DNA of 51,846 nt from positions 1-51,846 of the forward strand of contig JAILRG010000051.1 in assembly GCA_024698325.1 (NCBI GenBank), read 5' to 3'. The position numbers and the translations under genes are program-made. The notes beneath the pieces were generated by a model. That model was not told the origin of the DNA, made no database searches, and saw only the letters and a program-made list of their open reading frames with translations. Below, piece by piece: positions 24,945 through 33,839 of this stretch; positions within the stretch are counted from its first letter, which is position 1, and every line of letters starts with the position of its first letter. Source of the stretch: Treponema sp. (GTDB lineage: Bacteria; Spirochaetota; Spirochaetia; Treponematales; Treponemataceae).

Positions 24945-27896
24945 TTATTTTTTATTTGTGTAATGCATTGCAGGCACCGGAAGCTTGTTTTCAAGCACAG
25001 TGCTCTTAATGTCTTCACCAAGGTAGATACCCAGACAGGTCGGCTGGTTGTAGCCGTTGTTCTGCCATGCTACAGATGCGCGGTATACCGGGTCATGCAG
25101 CAGCGTGTAGATGCGATATGCAGTCGGAGCTGTCGTTGTGTAGATGCGCAGCTCAGTGTTGTCATCAGACGGAACAACAATCTCTTCGCGCCAGTCACCA
25201 AGGATATCAGCCTGCAGTGACGGATTTGCTTTAGTACCGTTGTTGCTGTGTGTTCCACCAAGCACTTTCAGCTGATCAACAGATGAACCGTTGAACTTCG
25301 TGATAATACACGGAGCGGTGTCACCAGCATCCAGCAGTTCGTGCAGCAGGTCGCCGTCCCAGTAAATCTTAAAGTTCATTGACAGACCAGGATTCTTCTC
25401 TGCAACAGGCTTTTCTGCACCGTCTTTTACGTTGTAAAGACCAGCACCGCCAGCTACACTGCCCTTACCGGCGCCCCAGACTTCATAGCCAGGCTTTTTG
25501 GTAATGTTAGCTGCAACAGCGCGGCCAGCATCGCGATAAGCCCAGAATGCCATCTTCGTCTCACCAGTAGCTGCGTCATGCAGTTCCAGTGAAGCAACTT
25601 TGTCAACCTCATGCGGATCCCATACCAGGAAGCCTTCCATATCCGGGTCGAACTGACCGATATGCAGGGCGTCACCATGTGAGCCTTCCAGGCGGTTCAT
25701 CGCACCGTCCATTGCGTACAGAACAGTACCGTCATTGTTGATACAAAGGCTTCCGGCAACAATTTCGTCGCAACCGTCGTTATCAACATCAGCAACGACG
25801 AGGTTGTGGTTACCAAGACCCCAGCCATAGCCGTTTTCGTATGCATTGCTGTCGTATGTCCAGCGCAGCTTGATTTTACCGTTTACCAAATCGTATGCAG
25901 CATAAGCGGTGCGTGCATAGTAGCCGCGGCCAAGCAGTGCGCTCGGGTGTACGCCGTCAAGATATGCCATACAGGCGTTCCAGCGGTCGCTGCGGTTGTA
26001 GAATGTATCACCCCATGATGAAACCGGATTTACCGGGAACGCATACTCAACAGTGTCAATCAGAGTACCGTCACCGCGGAAGAATGAAACATATTCCGGA
26101 GTGCCGTTAGAGATGTGACCTTTACCGCCAATTTCTTCTGTGATAACGCCTTTGCCTTCGTTTGCCAGGTTTCCGACAACAGCAATCGGCTTAGATTCGT
26201 CAAACTTGCCGTCTTTAACACCGTACACGCGGGTTCCTTCGCCAGTCTTCAGGAAGATTTCGCTCTTTCCGTCGCCGTCAAAGTCAGCAACCACAATCTG
26301 GTTGTAGTGAGCACCAGAAGTCATGCTCAGGCCCATGTTGATACGCCACAGCGGAGTTCCGTCGAGCTTGTATGCGTCGAACAATGTCGGAGCTGTCAGC
26401 TTTGAGAATGAGCTGTCGATAGCGTTAGCAGGATACCATTTTGCGATGATTTCCAGCTCGCCGTCGCCGTCAAGGTCGCCTACAGCAACATCGTTCAGAG
26501 AATAAGAAACTTCCTCAACTTTTCCGTCAGCACCTTTGAGGGTCTTGCCCTTAGCAGGCTTCTGAACTTTGAGTGACAGATATTCTTTTGAAGCAGAAAC
26601 AGCTGAGTCCCCCTTTGCTTCTGCAACGGGTTTACCGTCAAGCAAAGTCTCGACACGGTAGGTAACACCAGGCTTGCCTTTCTTGTCTTCGAAGTTTGTT
26701 ACAGAAATCGGTTTTTTAGTCAGCTTTTTGCCATCGCGGTACACATTGAATGTAATGTTTTTGTTGTACTCGTCGGCCAGAAGTCTCCAGCTTACGAAGT
26801 TTCCGCTTCCAGACTCGGTGCGGACAGCAACAACGCCGCGGTCGAACCATTCTGTCTGGCGTTTTGACTCAACCGGCTTCAGGCGGTTGTACACATACTG
26901 GTAAGCAACACGGTCAAGAGGGTTTTCTACGCCGCCAGCAGGAGCAAGCGTTCCCTTGAATGTGTACACGCCAGCAACAGCCGGATCATATTTGCCTGCA
27001 GCTACGATTTTTGCAGGCTTTGCACCAGTAGCAACAGATTCCCAGCTGCTTACAGCAACTTTTGCGCTTGTACCGTCAGCAAGCTTAACCGGAACTTCTT
27101 TCGGCAGCGCTGAAAGAATGTCCTGCACTTCGCCGACATACACACGCTTGTAGGGCACGTCCTCAACGGTAGTAATCGTCTTCTTGGAAAGCGGCTCATA
27201 CTCAAGCTTGATGTTATCAACGTATGTCGTCCAGGTGATATTGTTGCCGGCAGTGCGGATACCGGTTACTTCCATCTGAGCAAGCACGCCGCTGAAGTCA
27301 GCAGTAGCCAGAGATGCATTTACTTTCTCAGATTTACCGGTCTTCTTATCGGTGATTGTACCGGTCAGCACGTTTGCCTTGATGTCGAACAAGAGGTCAA
27401 GGCTGTACCAGGTCATTGCGTCCTTGAATGAAGTTGCTACAGCAGCATTCTTTCCCGCAACCCAGCGCAGGCATTCATTGTGCGTATAGTTCACGTTGAA
27501 AAGCACTTTCTTGTTGCTGTCAACGAGTGTAATCATACCGCCGTTTTCGTCTTTTGCTCCACCCTTGTCATTGATAGAACCGGGGAGCCAGTCAACCATA
27601 AAGTGAATGGTCTGACCAGTGATTGCAGGCTCAAAATTCTTTGTTGCAAAACGACCGCCCTTCTGGTCATCCATGGTAAACATCATTTTTGGTCCTACAT
27701 TTCCAGCAATATCATTGGAAACAAGGAAAATACGTGCATTCGCAGAAGCAAACCCCCACGGTTTGTCTCCTTTTTCGCCATCAAATGTCGTTCCTGTCTC
27801 AGCAGCAAACAACGGGCTCAAGGTTGATGACAGCAACAGTGCGCCTGCCGCCATGCCAACCGAACGAACCTTTTTTGAAAAAGCTCCTTTTTTCAT
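24945..27896 (-). CDS. Exported rhamnogalacturonan lyase (PL11 type), multidomain
   Basis: 983 residues. A signal peptide (about 1-31, ending PLFAAE) sends it out of the cytoplasm. A beta-rich domain of about 200 residues comes first (IFLVSNDIAGNVGPK to YVDNIKLEYEPL, laminin-G/CBM-like). An Ig-like domain (about 245-335; PVKLADGTS, YDPAVAGVYTFKG, like Big_4) follows. Residues ~350-983 are the PL11 catalytic propeller: RGVVAVRTESGSGNFVSWRLL, repeated calcium-type DxDGDG loops (GDLDGDGELEIIAKWYP, DFDGDGKSEIF, DVDNDGCDEIVAG) and WREEIVVPSDDNTELRIY. It should cleave the rhamnose-galacturonate backbone of pectin RG-I by elimination. GAGAGG lies 5 nt before the ATG. Confidence 0.9.
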   Translation of the reverse strand: MKKGAFSKKVRSVGMAAGALLLSSTLSPLFAAETGTTFDGEKGDKPWGFASANARIFLVSNDIAGNVGPKMMFTMDDQKGGRFATKNFEPAITGQTIHFMVDWLPGSINDKGGAKDENGGMITLVDSNKKVLFNVNYTHNECLRWVAGKNAAVATSFKDAMTWYSLDLLFDIKANVLTGTITDKKTGKSEKVNASLATADFSGVLAQMEVTGIRTAGNNITWTTYVDNIKLEYEPLSKKTITTVEDVPYKRVYVGEVQDILSALPKEVPVKLADGTSAKVAVSSWESVATGAKPAKIVAAGKYDPAVAGVYTFKGTLAPAGGVENPLDRVAYQYVYNRLKPVESKRQTEWFDRGVVAVRTESGSGNFVSWRLLADEYNKNITFNVYRDGKKLTKKPISVTNFEDKKGKPGVTYRVETLLDGKPVAEAKGDSAVSASKEYLSLKVQKPAKGKTLKGADGKVEEVSYSLNDVAVGDLDGDGELEIIAKWYPANAIDSSFSKLTAPTLFDAYKLDGTPLWRINMGLSMTSGAHYNQIVVADFDGDGKSEIFLKTGEGTRVYGVKDGKFDESKPIAVVGNLANEGKGVITEEIGGKGHISNGTPEYVSFFRGDGTLIDTVEYAFPVNPVSSWGDTFYNRSDRWNACMAYLDGVHPSALLGRGYYARTAYAAYDLVNGKIKLRWTYDSNAYENGYGWGLGNHNLVVADVDNDGCDEIVAGSLCINNDGTVLYAMDGAMNRLEGSHGDALHIGQFDPDMEGFLVWDPHEVDKVASLELHDAATGETKMAFWAYRDAGRAVAANITKKPGYEVWGAGKGSVAGGAGLYNVKDGAEKPVAEKNPGLSMNFKIYWDGDLLHELLDAGDTAPCIITKFNGSSVDQLKVLGGTHSNNGTKANPSLQADILGDWREEIVVPSDDNTELRIYTTTAPTAYRIYTLLHDPVYRASVAWQNNGYNQPTCLGIYLGEDIKSTVLENKLPVPAMHYTNKK

Positions 27897-27914
27897 ATAA
27901 ACCTCTCAGTATAG

Positions 27915-27920
27915 ATTATA
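27915..27920 (-). promoter_or_regulatory. -10 box of the rhamnogalacturonan lyase gene
   Basis: A perfect TATAAT (27920-27915) lies 18 nt before the ATG at 27896, but no good -35 is found 16-18 nt further up, which suits a regulated, activator-dependent promoter. The sequence ACTAGCG just upstream is shared with the lacZ leader. Confidence 0.45.
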
Positions 27921-28070
27921 CTTTTCGCTAGTGTAAGTTGAATACAGATATGTCACGACGCAAAAAACTTCATTTACTAGCACAAAAAAGTCAGCCGGAA
28001 AATGCTGCTTTTTGGCCGCTCTTTTCTAACGATTTTTATTGATTTTTTTCAACTTTTGTTGATATGATTA

Positions 28071-28100
28071 TTGACAAAGAGCCAAAACCACCTGCATTAT
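28071..28100 (+). promoter_or_regulatory. Promoter of the arabinofuranosidase operon
   Basis: A perfect TTGACA (28071-28076), an 18-nt spacer and CATTAT (28095-28100), followed by AGGAG 9 nt before the ATG at 28122. Confidence 0.55.
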
Positions 28101-28121
28101 ACAGCACAGGAGCAATAATTA

Positions 28122-29624
28122 ATGAAAGAAACGATTATCGTTGATACGAGAAACAAAAAATCTACAATAAGCAGAGATATTTACGGGCATTTTTCAGAGC
28201 ACTTAGGGCGCTGCATCTACGGCGGCTTCTGGGTCGGAAAAGATTCGTCGATTCCCAACATCCACGGCTACAACAAGGCTGTCGTGGAGGCCTTTAAGGA
28301 ACTGGACATACCGAACCTGCGCTGGCCGGGCGGATGCTTTGCAGACGAATATCACTGGAAAGACGGCATCGGGCCTAAAGAAAACCGCAAGCGCATGATT
28401 AACACCAACTGGGGCGGCGTTGTGGAAGACAACAGCTTCGGCACGCACGAGTTCATGGGATTGTGCGAAGAACTTGGCTGCAAGCCCTACATCTGCGGCA
28501 ACGTCGGAAGCGGTACCGTGCAGGAAATGGATGAATGGATTGAATACATGACATTCAGCGGAGAGTCGCCGATGGCAAACCTGCGCGCTGCAAACGGCAG
28601 AAAAGAACCGTGGAAGCTCGACTACTTCGGCGTCGGAAACGAAAACTGGGGCTGCGGCGGCAACATGCGCCCAGAATTCTACGCTGACCTCTACCGACGC
28701 TTCCAGACGTTCGTGCGCCAGTACGGCCAGAACAAAATCTTCAAGATTGCAGGCGGCGCTAACGTCGCTGACTACCGCTGGACGGACGTGCTCATGCAGC
28801 AGGCAGGCCGCTTTATGGACGGACTTTCGCTGCACTACTACACCTACGAGTACTGCTGGGGCGACTTCCGCTCGGCGACAGGTTTCGACAAGGAAGGCTG
28901 GTACCGCATCATGAAGAACGCATGGCGCATGGACGAGCTGGTACGCCGCCACGGCGAAGTCATGGACAAGTACGACCCCGAAAAACGCGTCGCGCTGGTC
29001 GTCGACGAATGGGGCAACTGGTTTGCGCCGGAGCCGGGCACCAATCCGGGCTTCCTCTACCAGCAGAACAGCGTCTGCGATGCTGTCGTCGCAGGCATTC
29101 ACCTGAACATCTTTAACAACCACTCCGACCGCGTCAGAATCGCAAACCTCGCACAGGCTGTAAACGTCCTGCAGGCGCCGGTACTGACCGAAGGCGACAA
29201 AATCGTGCTTACGCCGACATGGCACGTACTCCACATGTACAAAGGCCATCAGGGTGCCACCCTTCTGGGAACCAGCGCAGCAACCGCTTCTGCCGGCATT
29301 TTCGAGAAGGACATCACTGTACCGGCATTGAGCGTAAGCGCATCGCAGAAAGAAAAGGACGGAAAGACAGCATATCTGGTAACCGTCGCAAACGCAGACA
29401 TGGACGAGAGCCGCACCGTCGAAGTACAGCTTTCTCACCTCGCCTCAGGCATTGCCTCTGCCACCGGCACAATCGTAACCGGCGACCAGGCAAACACGGT
29501 AAACACCTTTGACCGCGGTGATGCCGTCACGGAAAAAGCGCTGGCAGTAAAAATCTGCAGTGCAAACACCGTATCCATCGAGCTGCCAGCTCATGCTGTC
29601 GCAAGCATCAGCATCCTCGCATGA
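28122..29624 (+). CDS. GH51 alpha-L-arabinofuranosidase (first copy)
   Basis: 500 residues, without signal peptide, so it should trim arabinose from oligosaccharides in the cytoplasm. The catalytic TIM barrel shows [19 protein letters not shown], the acid/base E174 in [11 protein letters not shown] and the nucleophile E296 in VVDEWGNWF. The N-terminal [17 protein letters not shown] and the C-terminal beta-sandwich (AFC_C) are typical. AGGAG precedes the ATG. The stop overlaps the next small gene as ATGA, and a second GH51 gene follows. The two GH51 proteins differ clearly, so they may prefer different linkages. Confidence 0.93.
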   Translation: MKETIIVDTRNKKSTISRDIYGHFSEHLGRCIYGGFWVGKDSSIPNIHGYNKAVVEAFKELDIPNLRWPGGCFADEYHWKDGIGPKENRKRMINTNWGGVVEDNSFGTHEFMGLCEELGCKPYICGNVGSGTVQEMDEWIEYMTFSGESPMANLRAANGRKEPWKLDYFGVGNENWGCGGNMRPEFYADLYRRFQTFVRQYGQNKIFKIAGGANVADYRWTDVLMQQAGRFMDGLSLHYYTYEYCWGDFRSATGFDKEGWYRIMKNAWRMDELVRRHGEVMDKYDPEKRVALVVDEWGNWFAPEPGTNPGFLYQQNSVCDAVVAGIHLNIFNNHSDRVRIANLAQAVNVLQAPVLTEGDKIVLTPTWHVLHMYKGHQGATLLGTSAATASAGIFEKDITVPALSVSASQKEKDGKTAYLVTVANADMDESRTVEVQLSHLASGIASATGTIVTGDQANTVNTFDRGDAVTEKALAVKICSANTVSIELPAHAVASISILA

Positions 29625-29968
29625 CTAGCTCACACGTGAGCGATTCACACATGAGTGATTCACACATAAGCGCGGATTCCAGGCAGGGTGCATGGTGCCC
29701 CCAATGCGAATTGCACGCCCAGATGGCAGCAATAACGCCGGAGAGCATTCGCGCCCAGGCAGAGGCCCAGGCATTCGTGCCGGGGATTACCGCTGACAGC
29801 GCCACCTACGCCAGGAGGCTCAAAATCTGCGCGTCCTGCCCGAAACTTGTGTCTGAAATGCTGTGTTCTGAATGTGGCAGTTACGTTGCGTTCAGAGCCA
29901 GATTGGAAAAAGCACGCTGCCCGTTTCCGGCAAACGACAAATGGCAGCAACAGGAAGGTATTATATGA
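29621..29968 (+). CDS. Small cysteine-rich protein (DUF6171-like) between two GH51 genes
   Basis: 115 residues. Cysteines at 26, 29, 70, 73, 82, 85 and 100 form CxxC-type pairs (WCPQC, CASC, CSEC) that could bind zinc. The core [15 protein letters not shown]... [15 protein letters not shown]... ARCP resembles the small DUF6171 family known to me from clostridia, whose function is unknown. The N-terminus carries a repeated S-H-x-S-D motif from a 15-bp DNA repeat. It overlaps both neighbours by ATGA, so it is firmly inside the arabinofuranosidase operon. A role in sensing or assisting arabinan breakdown is speculation. Confidence 0.7.
   Translation: MTSSHVSDSHMSDSHISADSRQGAWCPQCELHAQMAAITPESIRAQAEAQAFVPGITADSATYARRLKICASCPKLVSEMLCSECGSYVAFRARLEKARCPFPANDKWQQQEGII
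29631..29671. repeat. 15-bp tandem repeat, two full copies and one partial
   Basis: CACACGTGAGCGATT (29631-29645), CACACATGAGTGATT (29646-29660) and CACACATAAGC (from 29661). It encodes the SHxSD repeat at the start of the small cysteine-rich protein. It could be a slippage-prone tract. Confidence 0.6.
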
Positions 29969-31455
29969 AAGCAACAATAACGCTTGTAAAAGAATTCACT
30001 AACGGTAAAGTTGACGACAATCTGTTCAGTTCCTTTATCGAACACTTGGGCCGCGCCGTGTACACCGGCATTTACGAGCCAGGGCACCCGCAGGCTGACG
30101 GCCAGGGCTTCCGCCAGGACGTCATCGACATGGTAAAAGACCTGAAAGTCGGGCTTGTCCGCTATCCCGGCGGCAACTTTCTTTCCGGCTACAACTGGAA
30201 GGACGGCATCGGCCCGCGCGACAAGCGTCCCGTCCGGCTTGACCGCGCCTGGCACACCATTGAAACAAATCAGATTGGTATAGATGAATTTGTCGACTGG
30301 GCCGCAAAGGCAGGGACAAACATCATGGGAGCCGTCAACATGGGTACCGGCACGCCGCAGGATGCCGCCGACATCGTAGAATACTGCAACTACCCGGAAG
30401 GCACCGCATGGAGCGATTTGCGCATTAAAAACGGCCACAAAAAGCCGCACGACATCATGTACTGGTGCGTCGGAAACGAAATGGACGGCCCCTGGCAAAT
30501 CTGTCATCTGGACGCTGTTGATTACGGGAAGAAAGCCCGCGAAGCCATCAAGCTGATGAAATGGACTGACGAGCGCATAAAAACAGTTGTCTGCGGCAGC
30601 GCTTCTTCAAGCATGCCGACCTATCCCGAATGGGACAGGATTGTGCTTGAACACACCTACGATGTCGCCGATTACCTTTCAATCCACCGCTATTTCGAAA
30701 ACCGCGGTAATGATGACGACTTCCTTGCCTCATTCTACGACATGGATCAGTTCATTAAGACCAGCATTGCGACCTGCGACTATGTAAAAGCGCTCACCCG
30801 CAGCAAAAAAACGATGTACCTGTCATTCGATGAATGGAATGTCTGGTACCAGAGCAAGATGCAGGCACTCCCCTGGCAGAACGCCCCGCGGATTCTGGAA
30901 GACCATTACTCGCTCCTTGACGCCCTCGCATTCGGCGGCATGGCAATAGCCCTGCTGAACCATGCAGATCGTGTAAGGATTGCGTGTCTGGCTCAGTTAG
31001 TAAACGTAATAGCGCCCATCTTTACAGAGCCAGGAAAAGGAGCCTACCAGCAGGCGATTTACTTCCCGTTCCGTGATATTTCACTCTACGGAAGGGGCAC
31101 TGTCCTTACACCGGTCATCAACAGCCCGGTAAAAATAACAGCCGCCTATGGAGAAGTTCCCGCAGTTGTTTTTGCCGCCGTACACAATGAAGAAGCTGGA
31201 GAAATCAGCATTTTCGCTCTGAACACAAACAAGGAAGAGTCTGCCGAAACAGAAATCTCTCTGTTCTCTTTTAAGGAAACAAAGATGATTTATCGTACCG
31301 TACTGACAGGAAAAGACTTATCCGTCAAAAACTCCCTTGAAACACCACATGCAGTATGCCCCGTTGAAGTTCCGCTCTCAAACGGAGACAAAAACAGCTA
31401 CACGCTGACACTTCAGCCCGCATCCTGGAATGTAATCCGCTTCAAAGTCTGCTAG
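29965..31455 (+). CDS. GH51 alpha-L-arabinofuranosidase (second copy)
   Basis: 496 residues, cytoplasmic. Key motifs: SSFIEHLGRAVYTGIYEPGHP, RYPGGNFLSGYNWKDGIGP, the acid/base E172 in CVGNEMDGPW and the nucleophile E290 in LSFDEWNVWY. The C-terminal beta-sandwich ends in PASWNVIRFK. AGGAAGG lies 6 nt before the ATG at 29965, which overlaps the previous stop as ATGA. An in-frame ATG at 29872 inside the previous gene was rejected. It completes the abf-DUF6171-abf operon. The pairing resembles arabinan-use loci, where two GH51 enzymes act on linear and branched arabino-oligosaccharides. Confidence 0.93.
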   Translation: MKATITLVKEFTNGKVDDNLFSSFIEHLGRAVYTGIYEPGHPQADGQGFRQDVIDMVKDLKVGLVRYPGGNFLSGYNWKDGIGPRDKRPVRLDRAWHTIETNQIGIDEFVDWAAKAGTNIMGAVNMGTGTPQDAADIVEYCNYPEGTAWSDLRIKNGHKKPHDIMYWCVGNEMDGPWQICHLDAVDYGKKAREAIKLMKWTDERIKTVVCGSASSSMPTYPEWDRIVLEHTYDVADYLSIHRYFENRGNDDDFLASFYDMDQFIKTSIATCDYVKALTRSKKTMYLSFDEWNVWYQSKMQALPWQNAPRILEDHYSLLDALAFGGMAIALLNHADRVRIACLAQLVNVIAPIFTEPGKGAYQQAIYFPFRDISLYGRGTVLTPVINSPVKITAAYGEVPAVVFAAVHNEEAGEISIFALNTNKEESAETEISLFSFKETKMIYRTVLTGKDLSVKNSLETPHAVCPVEVPLSNGDKNSYTLTLQPASWNVIRFKVC

Positions 31456-31565
31456 CAGCTCCACACCACCACAGCCCCATCCGTTACCGGGTGAGGTGCT
31501 CGGGGTGCGTGCGGGGGCGCGCGGGTATTGCACGCCGCTTTTCTTTTTGGGGAAAGGAAATCCAT

Positions 31566-31606
31566 AAAAAAATCCCTGGAACTGAATACGCATTCAATTC
31601 CAGGGA
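31566..31606 (-). terminator. Terminator of the cheR-cheB operon
   Basis: On the minus strand a 15-bp stem (31606-31592 with 31587-31573, one G-U pair) around a 4-nt loop is followed by seven T residues (31572-31566), 21 nt past the cheB stop. Confidence 0.85.
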
Positions 31607-31627
31607 ATCTTTCAACAATACATCGTA

Positions 31628-32830
31628 TCAGGCATGTTCCCGGGCAAGCTTACTGATTTCGTCAGCCATAGCTTCCAGCGGAACCTGCTTCTGCACGCCG
31701 CCTAATTCGTAGGCAACCTTCGGCATACCGTAGACAATTGCGGTCTTCTCGTCCTGGCCAAGCGTCCAAGCGCCCTGTTTGCGCATTTCTGCAAGCTCTA
31801 CAGCACCGTCTTTACCCATGCCCGTCATGATGACGCCGAGCGCCCGGTTCTGATACAGCTTTGCGACAGATTCAAACAGCACGTCCGCTGACGGGCGGTG
31901 ACCGTTACGCTGCGCTTCTTGCGACAGATGCAGCACCGTCTTAAAACCTTCTTTCTCAACATAAATGTGGTAGTTACCGGGCGCGATATACACGTGTCCG
32001 CCTTCTACCACATCTCCGTCCTCTGCTTCCTTTACGCTGAGGGCGCAGATTCTGTCCAAACTGCCGGCAAATTCCTTGGTGAAGCCCGCCGGCATATGCT
32101 GAACAACCAGCACCGGCTGCTTCAGCTTCGGATCAATGTTCTTGAATACATCACGCAACGCATTCGGTCCGCCGGTAGAAATGCCGATGGCAATAATTTC
32201 AATACGGCCGGGCTGGCGGAGCGGCGTAATAACAGCAGGCTCTTTTGGCGCCGGCGGCTCAAACGAAAACTTAGGCAGCGACGGCTTTGCAGTAGCAGAA
32301 CTGGAAAGAAACGCGTCAGCCTTGTCCTTACCCATGGCGCCCTCAAGCTTTCGCTTGACGCTGCGGTCAGAAATAAGGCTTGAGTAAAAATCGTCTCCAG
32401 CTACATGTTTTCCATGCAGGCGTGCATACCGGCCACCATAGGATGAAATCAGCTCTATAAGGCGGTCTGCAACAGAACTGATATCTGCAGATGTCGAACC
32501 ATTCGGCTTGGTAATAAAGTCTGCGGCGCCCAATTCCAGACACTGGATGGTAACAGCAGCACCCTTTTCAGCAATACTGGAAAGAATAATAACCGGTGTG
32601 TCAATTTTATGCTCCTTACGGTATTTAAGGAATTCCACACCATTCATTTCCGGCATTTCAATGTCGAGAACGATAACATCCGGCTTTGCTTCGGGTAATT
32701 TTTCGGTAAGGAAACGCCCGTTCATCGCTTTTGCGACAACTTTTAAACCCGGTACATCTTCTATCGCACGGGAAACGAGGTTTCTCATCAAAGCTGAGTC
32801 ATCACAAATTGCAACAGAAATATCGTCCAT
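31628..32830 (-). CDS. cheB: Chemotaxis protein-glutamate methylesterase/deamidase
   Basis: 400 residues. The N-terminal receiver domain has D10/D11, the phosphorylation site D56 (VLDIEMPEMNG) and K108. A long linker (about 130-205) leads to the methylesterase domain with the catalytic triad S218 (GISTGGPNAL), H245 (VQHMPAGF) and D341 (GMGKDGA). It removes methyl groups from chemoreceptors when phosphorylated by CheA, setting adaptation. AGGAC precedes the ATG. It lies 9 nt after cheR and is closed by a strong terminator. No other che genes are in the window. Confidence 0.95.
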   Translation of the reverse strand: MDDISVAICDDSALMRNLVSRAIEDVPGLKVVAKAMNGRFLTEKLPEAKPDVIVLDIEMPEMNGVEFLKYRKEHKIDTPVIILSSIAEKGAAVTIQCLELGAADFITKPNGSTSADISSVADRLIELISSYGGRYARLHGKHVAGDDFYSSLISDRSVKRKLEGAMGKDKADAFLSSSATAKPSLPKFSFEPPAPKEPAVITPLRQPGRIEIIAIGISTGGPNALRDVFKNIDPKLKQPVLVVQHMPAGFTKEFAGSLDRICALSVKEAEDGDVVEGGHVYIAPGNYHIYVEKEGFKTVLHLSQEAQRNGHRPSADVLFESVAKLYQNRALGVIMTGMGKDGAVELAEMRKQGAWTLGQDEKTAIVYGMPKVAYELGGVQKQVPLEAMADEISKLAREHA

Positions 32831-32839
32831 TACGTAGTC

Positions 32840-33658
32840 CTATTTAGAAGTCTTTTGATACAGACAAGCCCAATCTGTCTTCAGGAACTCAAAATCCGTT
32901 TCCATTCCGAACAGCGATTCTGAATGTCCGATAAACAGATAGGAATTGGGAGCCATCGCCTGATAAAAACGATCAATCGTCGCTTTCTGGGCAGGTTCGT
33001 CAAAGTAAATCAGAACATTGCGACAGAACACAACATCGAGGTTTCTAACACCGGAATCATTTCGCAGATTGTGATAGTCAAATTTAATTGATCCCATCAG
33101 CTCTTTGGTTGCCTGGTATCCTTTATCTGTCTTTGTAAAAAATCGATCCAAATAATTCTGTGGGATTCCGGTAATACGTGCTTCCGGATAAAACCCCTGC
33201 TGACCGACCATCAAAGACTTCAATGAAATATCAGACGCCATAATCTGGAATTTGTACGGCGGCTTAATAATATCTGACAGAATCATTGCGATTGTATACG
33301 GCTCTTCTCCAGTCGAACAGCCTGCACTCCAGATGCGGATTGTCGTATCTCCTGTCTTCTTTTTATTTTCGATGACATGAGGAATTACGTAGTTCACAAG
33401 AGCATCAAAATGAGGCTGATTACGGAAGAAACGAGTCAGATTCGTCGTAACAGAATCCAACATAATCTTCATTTCTTCTTTGTCTGACAGGACGAGCTTC
33501 AGATAATCGTCAACAGAAGCCAACTGCTTTTCCCGTAGCATTTCCTTAAGACGGCTGTCGAGAATAGATCTGTTGGTGTCAGAAAATGTTATGCCACTCT
33601 CATCGTAAATTAGTTTGCGGAATTTATCAAAATCCACATCTGTCAATAAGTCTGCCAT
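32840..33658 (-). CDS. cheR: Chemotaxis protein methyltransferase
   Basis: 272-residue SAM-dependent enzyme that methylates receptor glutamates, opposing CheB. The N-terminal helical domain contains SRLKEMLREK and the SVTTNLTRFFR motif. The methyltransferase domain shows IRIWSAGCSTGEEPYTIAM (SAM loop), ASDIS (acidic ribose contact) and DVVFCRNVLIYFD. The ATG at 33658 lies 7 nt after a perfect TATAAT, so the mRNA may be leaderless. AAGG in between is too near the expected start point to serve. It forms an operon with cheB. Confidence 0.95.
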   Translation of the reverse strand: MADLLTDVDFDKFRKLIYDESGITFSDTNRSILDSRLKEMLREKQLASVDDYLKLVLSDKEEMKIMLDSVTTNLTRFFRNQPHFDALVNYVIPHVIENKKKTGDTTIRIWSAGCSTGEEPYTIAMILSDIIKPPYKFQIMASDISLKSLMVGQQGFYPEARITGIPQNYLDRFFTKTDKGYQATKELMGSIKFDYHNLRNDSGVRNLDVVFCRNVLIYFDEPAQKATIDRFYQAMAPNSYLFIGHSESLFGMETDFEFLKTDWACLYQKTSK

Positions 33659-33665
33659 GAGCCTT

Positions 33666-33694
33666 ATTATATACCCACCTTGTAAAATTGTAAA
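33666..33694 (-). promoter_or_regulatory. Strong, probably leaderless promoter of cheR-cheB
   Basis: TTTACA (33694-33689), a 17-nt spacer and a perfect TATAAT (33671-33666), then AAGGCTC and the ATG at 33658. A start 7-8 nt after the -10 falls on the ATG or the base before it. Confidence 0.65.
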
Positions 33695-33751
33695 TCAAAT
33701 CATATTTTTTTTGCTTTTTTTTAAGAAAAGGCCTTTTATTATGACAAAACA

Positions 33752-33780
33752 TTGAGATTTGTTAATTTTTGAGATATAGT
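33752..33780 (+). promoter_or_regulatory. Promoter of the barrel/OmpA-domain operon
   Basis: TTGAGA (33752-33757), a 17-nt spacer and TATAGT (33775-33780). The expected start coincides with an ATG at 33788 that opens a two-codon frame (ATG TAT TAA). The real gene starts 52 nt later with GGAGG. Confidence 0.65.
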
Positions 33781-33839
33781 GAGCTGTATGTATTAAAATG
33801 GAATGTCCATACTATTACGTAAAAATGGAGGCAAAACTC

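Noticed and set aside
28203..29438. Long minus-strand open frame opposite the first GH51 gene
   Set aside because: It is antisense to a clear enzyme gene, has no ribosome-binding site, and its translation has no family features. It arises from codon bias.
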